From: an uncultured Bacteroidales bacterium | GTDB taxonomy: Bacteria > Bacteroidota > Bacteroidia > Bacteroidales > Muribaculaceae | Assembly (NCBI GenBank): GCA_949123685.1 | Contig: CASBHZ010000101.1 | Span: 1-9,352 of the forward strand | Length of the DNA stretch: 9,352 nucleotides | Direction: 5' to 3' | Part shown: in pieces, positions 6,692 to 9,352 of the stretch | How the letters are laid out: every line of letters begins with the position of its first letter | How positions within the stretch are numbered: the stretch's first letter is position 1 | Notes under the pieces: model-generated | Told to the model about the DNA's origin: nothing | What the model saw: only the letters and a program-made list of their open reading frames with translations | Databases searched by the model: none | Made by a program: the position numbers and the translations under genes

Positions 6692-8671
6692 TCACCAGCA
6701 TGCCAGAGAACGAGGTTTTGCGCGTCTGCCCGGAGTTCCCGTGTAAGGAATGGATGGCAGAGGACGGGAAGGTATGTCAAGCTCATGGTATATGATATGA
6801 AGTCCGATAGCGCGTGTCATCAGAAGGTCGTCATGGCATCCGGCGATTGCGCCGTAACTTCCGTTCTGTCTGCGTTCATAACTCAGATACTCGTCGAGAC
6901 ATGCCTGGTCCCGCTCTATATACATCCCCTCGCGGATCACTTTCACGAGCGTGGCTATGATCATCGGCTTTGTCGCTATGTTCGTGTGGAATCCATAGCG
7001 TGCCGGCAAACCGCGGATCACCGCCTCTTCGCTCCTCTGGCGGGCATACAGGTTGGGATATGAATCGCGCAACCGGTTGAGGATGAATGAAGACTGGTCT
7101 CCATCAATGTTGCGGTCGCGGTCATGCGTTTCCAGAGTGTTGCTTTCTATCACCAATAGGGCATCATTGTAAAAACGGGATGCTGTTGCCGCGCGTTCGG
7201 TCAGGAGGTCGAAGTCGGTATGTCCGCGCCATTGTGCCACTATTTCCGGTTTCTCTCCCCACGCCAACGGTAGCCTGTCGAACACAACAATGACGCTCCA
7301 ATCGGCTTTTGAGGAGCGTCCTCCCACATCCACCACTGAAACATATCTACTTTCCATATTTCCTCCGGATTCATCGGGGAATTTCCATATTTTCCAACCT
7401 CCCGACATCATCTTTATGAATCCGTTATTGTCGATTTCTCCGAGACATAACGGTTCTTTGCAATCCCGGCGCAAAGACTCTACCTTGTATTTGTCGAACA
7501 CCCTCGCTCCCGAATGGACGAACGCTTCGACATCGTCGCTCGGATATTCGGCAGCCATCAATCCGTGTTCGGAATATTTCGATCTCTCGGCTATATACCA
7601 GTTGATAGCTTCGAGTGTGGCTCCTTTGTTCCACAGCCACCAGAGGTACGCACCCGGTTGCGACCTGTCGGAACCGGCGGCTTCATTTTCTCTCCCTTCA
7701 TACAACTTGATGGCAAACTCTCTCCTTGATTCCTCCGATGTGAAATGGAGGGAGTAGAGATCTATGTCGAACCAGGAGATGAACAATGCCTCGAATTGCG
7801 ATATACCCCGCTTGGCGGCGTCATATTCACGATGAAAGAAGTTGCCGGTGCCGTTGGCGGTAGATTCGTATACGATCATTGTCATAGGGTTGAAAAGGAC
7901 TCCCGAGCCGGCAGACCGTAAAATGTCTTCCGGTGATTTCCCGTCGGTCTTTTTCCATATCCCGACTTCGGAACAGTGCACGAGGTTATAATCACCGCCA
8001 CGGCATGAGTCCGGGCGTTCGGCTGTGCCGATCTTTATCTTGCAGTTGCGTGCCGGGACGCGAAAGATGGCTCGCGAACGTCCCACCGGTTCTATCTTCT
8101 TCAGCTTTTTTGTAGATTTCTTTTTGTCGGCTCCATCATCAAGCATGCTTTCGGGATACGCTTCTATCATTCTGTCGAACATATCCTTTATCTCATCCGA
8201 TCCTACTCCCTGATGGGCGATGATCAGGGAGTTGAGACTTGTTTCATGAATGAGCTGAAGCCAAGCCATGTATAATTGCGAACAGGTGGATCCACCCCAT
8301 TGTCTCGCTTTCAGCAAGATAAGACGTATCGGTCTCCCCTCGAGCCTTATCCGCTCCAGATGACTTACAAATTTTCGTTGTGGGCGGTTCAGTACGAAGG
8401 GGACGTCATCGCCCCCTCCCTTCCTTTTTATGAACACATATTTTGCCGCCCAGTAAGGGAAATCGTGAAGACATCTGAGCTTGTCGTAATTAGCGGAGGT
8501 GAGTTTTAGCGTTTTCATCGACATCGGAAGCCACACCTTTGTTGCATTGCGCCCCGGCATGGAACACTCGAACCGCTCACCGATAGAGCCCTTCCCCGAA
8601 ATCGGGTCAAAATCCCGGTTTATTTCCCTTGACCTGCGATCGTTTTCTTGGATTATTTCGTCTATATGCAT
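6692..8671 (-). CDS. Phage-type terminase large subunit (ATPase-nuclease)
   Basis: A 659-aa protein from the ATG; a GTG two codons earlier (8677) is an alternative. In phages this motor cuts concatemeric DNA and pumps it into the capsid. The ATPase has a deviant Walker A K121-A-R-Q-W-G-G-S-T129, with Lys at the front as in lambda-like terminases, a Walker B region LVHCSEVG with E235, and the coupling block E269-S-T-A-N-G274. The RNase H-like nuclease has D448 and D457 (DVGG...D), E509 in VIESN, and D614-D615 in GCHDD. All key residues are present with no frameshift, so it is not an obvious decayed remnant. The upstream gene could be its small subunit, but downstream come a HAD enzyme and aroB rather than portal, protease and capsid genes. 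It may be domesticated, part of a split or satellite system, or an isolated phage relic. Confidence 0.9.
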   Translation of the reverse strand: MHIDEIIQENDRRSREINRDFDPISGKGSIGERFECSMPGRNATKVWLPMSMKTLKLTSANYDKLRCLHDFPYWAAKYVFIKRKGGGDDVPFVLNRPQRKFVSHLERIRLEGRPIRLILLKARQWGGSTCSQLYMAWLQLIHETSLNSLIIAHQGVGSDEIKDMFDRMIEAYPESMLDDGADKKKSTKKLKKIEPVGRSRAIFRVPARNCKIKIGTAERPDSCRGGDYNLVHCSEVGIWKKTDGKSPEDILRSAGSGVLFNPMTMIVYESTANGTGNFFHREYDAAKRGISQFEALFISWFDIDLYSLHFTSEESRREFAIKLYEGRENEAAGSDRSQPGAYLWWLWNKGATLEAINWYIAERSKYSEHGLMAAEYPSDDVEAFVHSGARVFDKYKVESLRRDCKEPLCLGEIDNNGFIKMMSGGWKIWKFPDESGGNMESRYVSVVDVGGRSSKADWSVIVVFDRLPLAWGEKPEIVAQWRGHTDFDLLTERAATASRFYNDALLVIESNTLETHDRDRNIDGDQSSFILNRLRDSYPNLYARQRSEEAVIRGLPARYGFHTNIATKPMIIATLVKVIREGMYIERDQACLDEYLSYERRQNGSYGAIAGCHDDLLMTRAIGLHIIYHELDIPSRPLPSIPYTGTPGRRAKPRSLACW

Positions 8672-8694
8672 CAGCACACGTATTATAATTAATT

Positions 8695-9087
8695 TTAAGC
8701 GCGAAGCCTGTAAATCATGGCGCGTGCGGATTTTGGAGTCAGGTAGAACTCCGGCGCCTGAGAGTTGACAGCTCTAAATGTAGCCTCTGTGAGTGTTATT
8801 CCGGGTTCTTCATCATATATGCGTTTCACTCGCCTGTAAATCTCGAAAAACATCTCTCTTTTCTTCGGATTCATCGAAACTATTCGGTCTCCTTTCATCA
8901 TTTTGGAAACCACGATAAGCGCCCGCTTTTCACTCACCCAGAAACGTGATGCCGGTGACATTGCAGCTCTTGTGAACACTTCCTGGAGGGGCACGGTGCC
9001 AAGTAAATGTAATTGTGCTTTGAATGCTGATAATAATTCTTTGTCTCTTTGTGGAGTAAATTCCACCACCGATCCTCTTTTCTTCAT
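8695..9087 (-). CDS. Small basic protein, possible terminase small subunit
   Basis: A 130-aa soluble, Lys/Arg-rich protein with no signal peptide or membrane segment. Residues 32-56 (VPLQEVFTRAAMSP...RFWVSEKRA) and 100-126 look like helical, possibly helix-turn-helix segments, and 57-92 is predicted helical with MNPKKREMFFEIYRRV. I do not recognise a named family with certainty. Its place immediately upstream of the large terminase (23 nt to the ATG), its size and its DNA-binding look match a small terminase subunit, which in phages recognises the packaging site. That role is inferred mainly from position. The ATG at 9087 has no strong Shine-Dalgarno. A candidate promoter lies about 75 nt upstream. 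It seems to be the first gene of the terminase-aroB set. Confidence 0.8.
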   Translation of the reverse strand: MKKRGSVVEFTPQRDKELLSAFKAQLHLLGTVPLQEVFTRAAMSPASRFWVSEKRALIVVSKMMKGDRIVSMNPKKREMFFEIYRRVKRIYDEEPGITLTEATFRAVNSQAPEFYLTPKSARAMIYRLRA

Positions 9088-9159
9088 AATGCATTAATTT
9101 TTAGTGATATAGTTTGTAATTATTGGAGCTTTCGATTGATTTAATCTCGAAATATGTTG

Positions 9160-9190
9160 CAAATATAATAGCAATGTTAATAATATGCAA
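9160..9190 (-). promoter_or_regulatory. Candidate Bacteroidetes-type promoter
   Basis: Read on the minus strand, TATATTTG (9167-9160) matches the TAnnTTTG -7 box exactly, and a TTG (9190-9188) lies 20 nt upstream, matching the -33 box. Transcription would begin near 9153, giving a leader of about 65 nt before the small-terminase-like gene. This is the only good match in 9088-9300, which otherwise shows AT-rich sequence with no gene. Confidence 0.5.
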
Positions 9191-9300
9191 GTATATTTGT
9201 TAACTTTGTCAATAGATAAAACATTTAATGATATTCTTCAATATAATTTTGCAGTGTCGATGACAAGAAATCATTGGCGATTCAATTCAAACGCACTCTT

Positions 9301-9352
9301 AGAAGTTGTTTAAAAATAAATGTGAATTTGGGGTCGCAATCTTGGCGCAGAT
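9301..9352. repeat. Second copy of the MITE-like element, cut by the window end
   Basis: All 52 nt are identical to 4319-4370 and in the same orientation: the terminal inverted repeat, including AGAAGTTGTTTAAAAATAAA, and the start of the first hairpin arm. The preceding bases (CTCTT) differ from those before the other copy (GCATA), so the similarity begins exactly at the element edge. The rest of the element would lie beyond the window. It stands upstream of the terminase-aroB set, about 110 nt from the candidate promoter. Confidence 0.8.

Noticed and set aside
6655..6786. Upstream ATG giving a 272-aa HAD protein
   Set aside because: The extra 44 residues overlap the terminase 3' end and resemble no HAD N-terminus; the ATG at 6654 puts the nucleophile at the usual position.
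7290..7757. A 155-codon plus-strand frame within the terminase gene
   Set aside because: Antisense to conserved terminase coding sequence and without motifs or a supported start.
6692..9087. The edge of an ordinary prophage
   Set aside because: The genes expected directly downstream of a large terminase (portal, protease, capsid) are replaced by HAD and aroB; no integrase or attachment-site repeat was seen.
9192..9199. TATATTTG on the plus strand as a promoter
   Set aside because: No TTTG/TTG at a proper distance upstream, and no plus-strand gene follows.
4319..9352. A composite transposon bounded by the two repeats
   Set aside because: There is no transposase or recombinase in the window and the elements are non-coding, so only the repeats themselves can be claimed.

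Overview
The window looks like chromosomal DNA of a Bacteroidales bacterium, possibly Muribaculaceae-like (the family is inferred from overall gene style, not from a search). Supporting signs are start codons mostly without strong Shine-Dalgarno sequences, a candidate promoter with the Bacteroidetes TAnnTTTG -7 box, an Obg with a long acidic tail, and a PlsC-type acyltransferase with the HPLGGLD block that I associate with this phylum. All eight recognised protein genes lie on the minus strand, so transcription runs from right to left.

Layout in transcription order. At the right edge (9301-9352) is the start of a repeat element cut by the window. A candidate promoter (9160-9190) then leads into a tightly spaced set: a 130-aa small-terminase-like protein (9087-8695), an intact phage-type large terminase (8671-6692), a HAD-family sugar-phosphate mutase or phosphatase (6654-5968) and 3-dehydroquinate synthase AroB (5955-4891). 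Gaps are 23, 37 and 12 nt, so one transcript is plausible. It would combine a DNA-packaging pair with a shikimate-pathway enzyme, although no portal, protease or capsid gene follows the terminase.

The 643-nt region without a large gene (4248-4890) is structured. From right to left it holds a degenerate repeat end (4806-4828), an 18-codon leucine-rich ORF (4754-4698), an intrinsic terminator (4685-4652), a complete ~307-bp element with terminal inverted repeats and two internal hairpins (4319-4625), and a 7-bp tandem repeat (4256-4290). The first 52 nt of the element recur exactly at 9301-9352 in the same orientation, so the aroB/terminase block lies between two direct copies.

The second gene set follows: a WYL-domain transcriptional regulator with a TTG start (4247-3336), a CBS-plus-nucleotidyltransferase protein (3324-2251), the ribosome-assembly GTPase Obg (2235-1063) and a PlsC-like acyltransferase (1042-209). 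Gaps of 11, 15 and 20 nt suggest an operon joining regulation, nucleotide-sugar activation, ribosome maturation and membrane lipid acylation. The left 208 nt have no gene but contain a 29-bp imperfect long hairpin (55-150).

The most unusual items are the repeat element with two mutually complementary hairpin loops, the orphan terminase pair in the aroB gene set, and the short leucine-rich ORF with its terminator.
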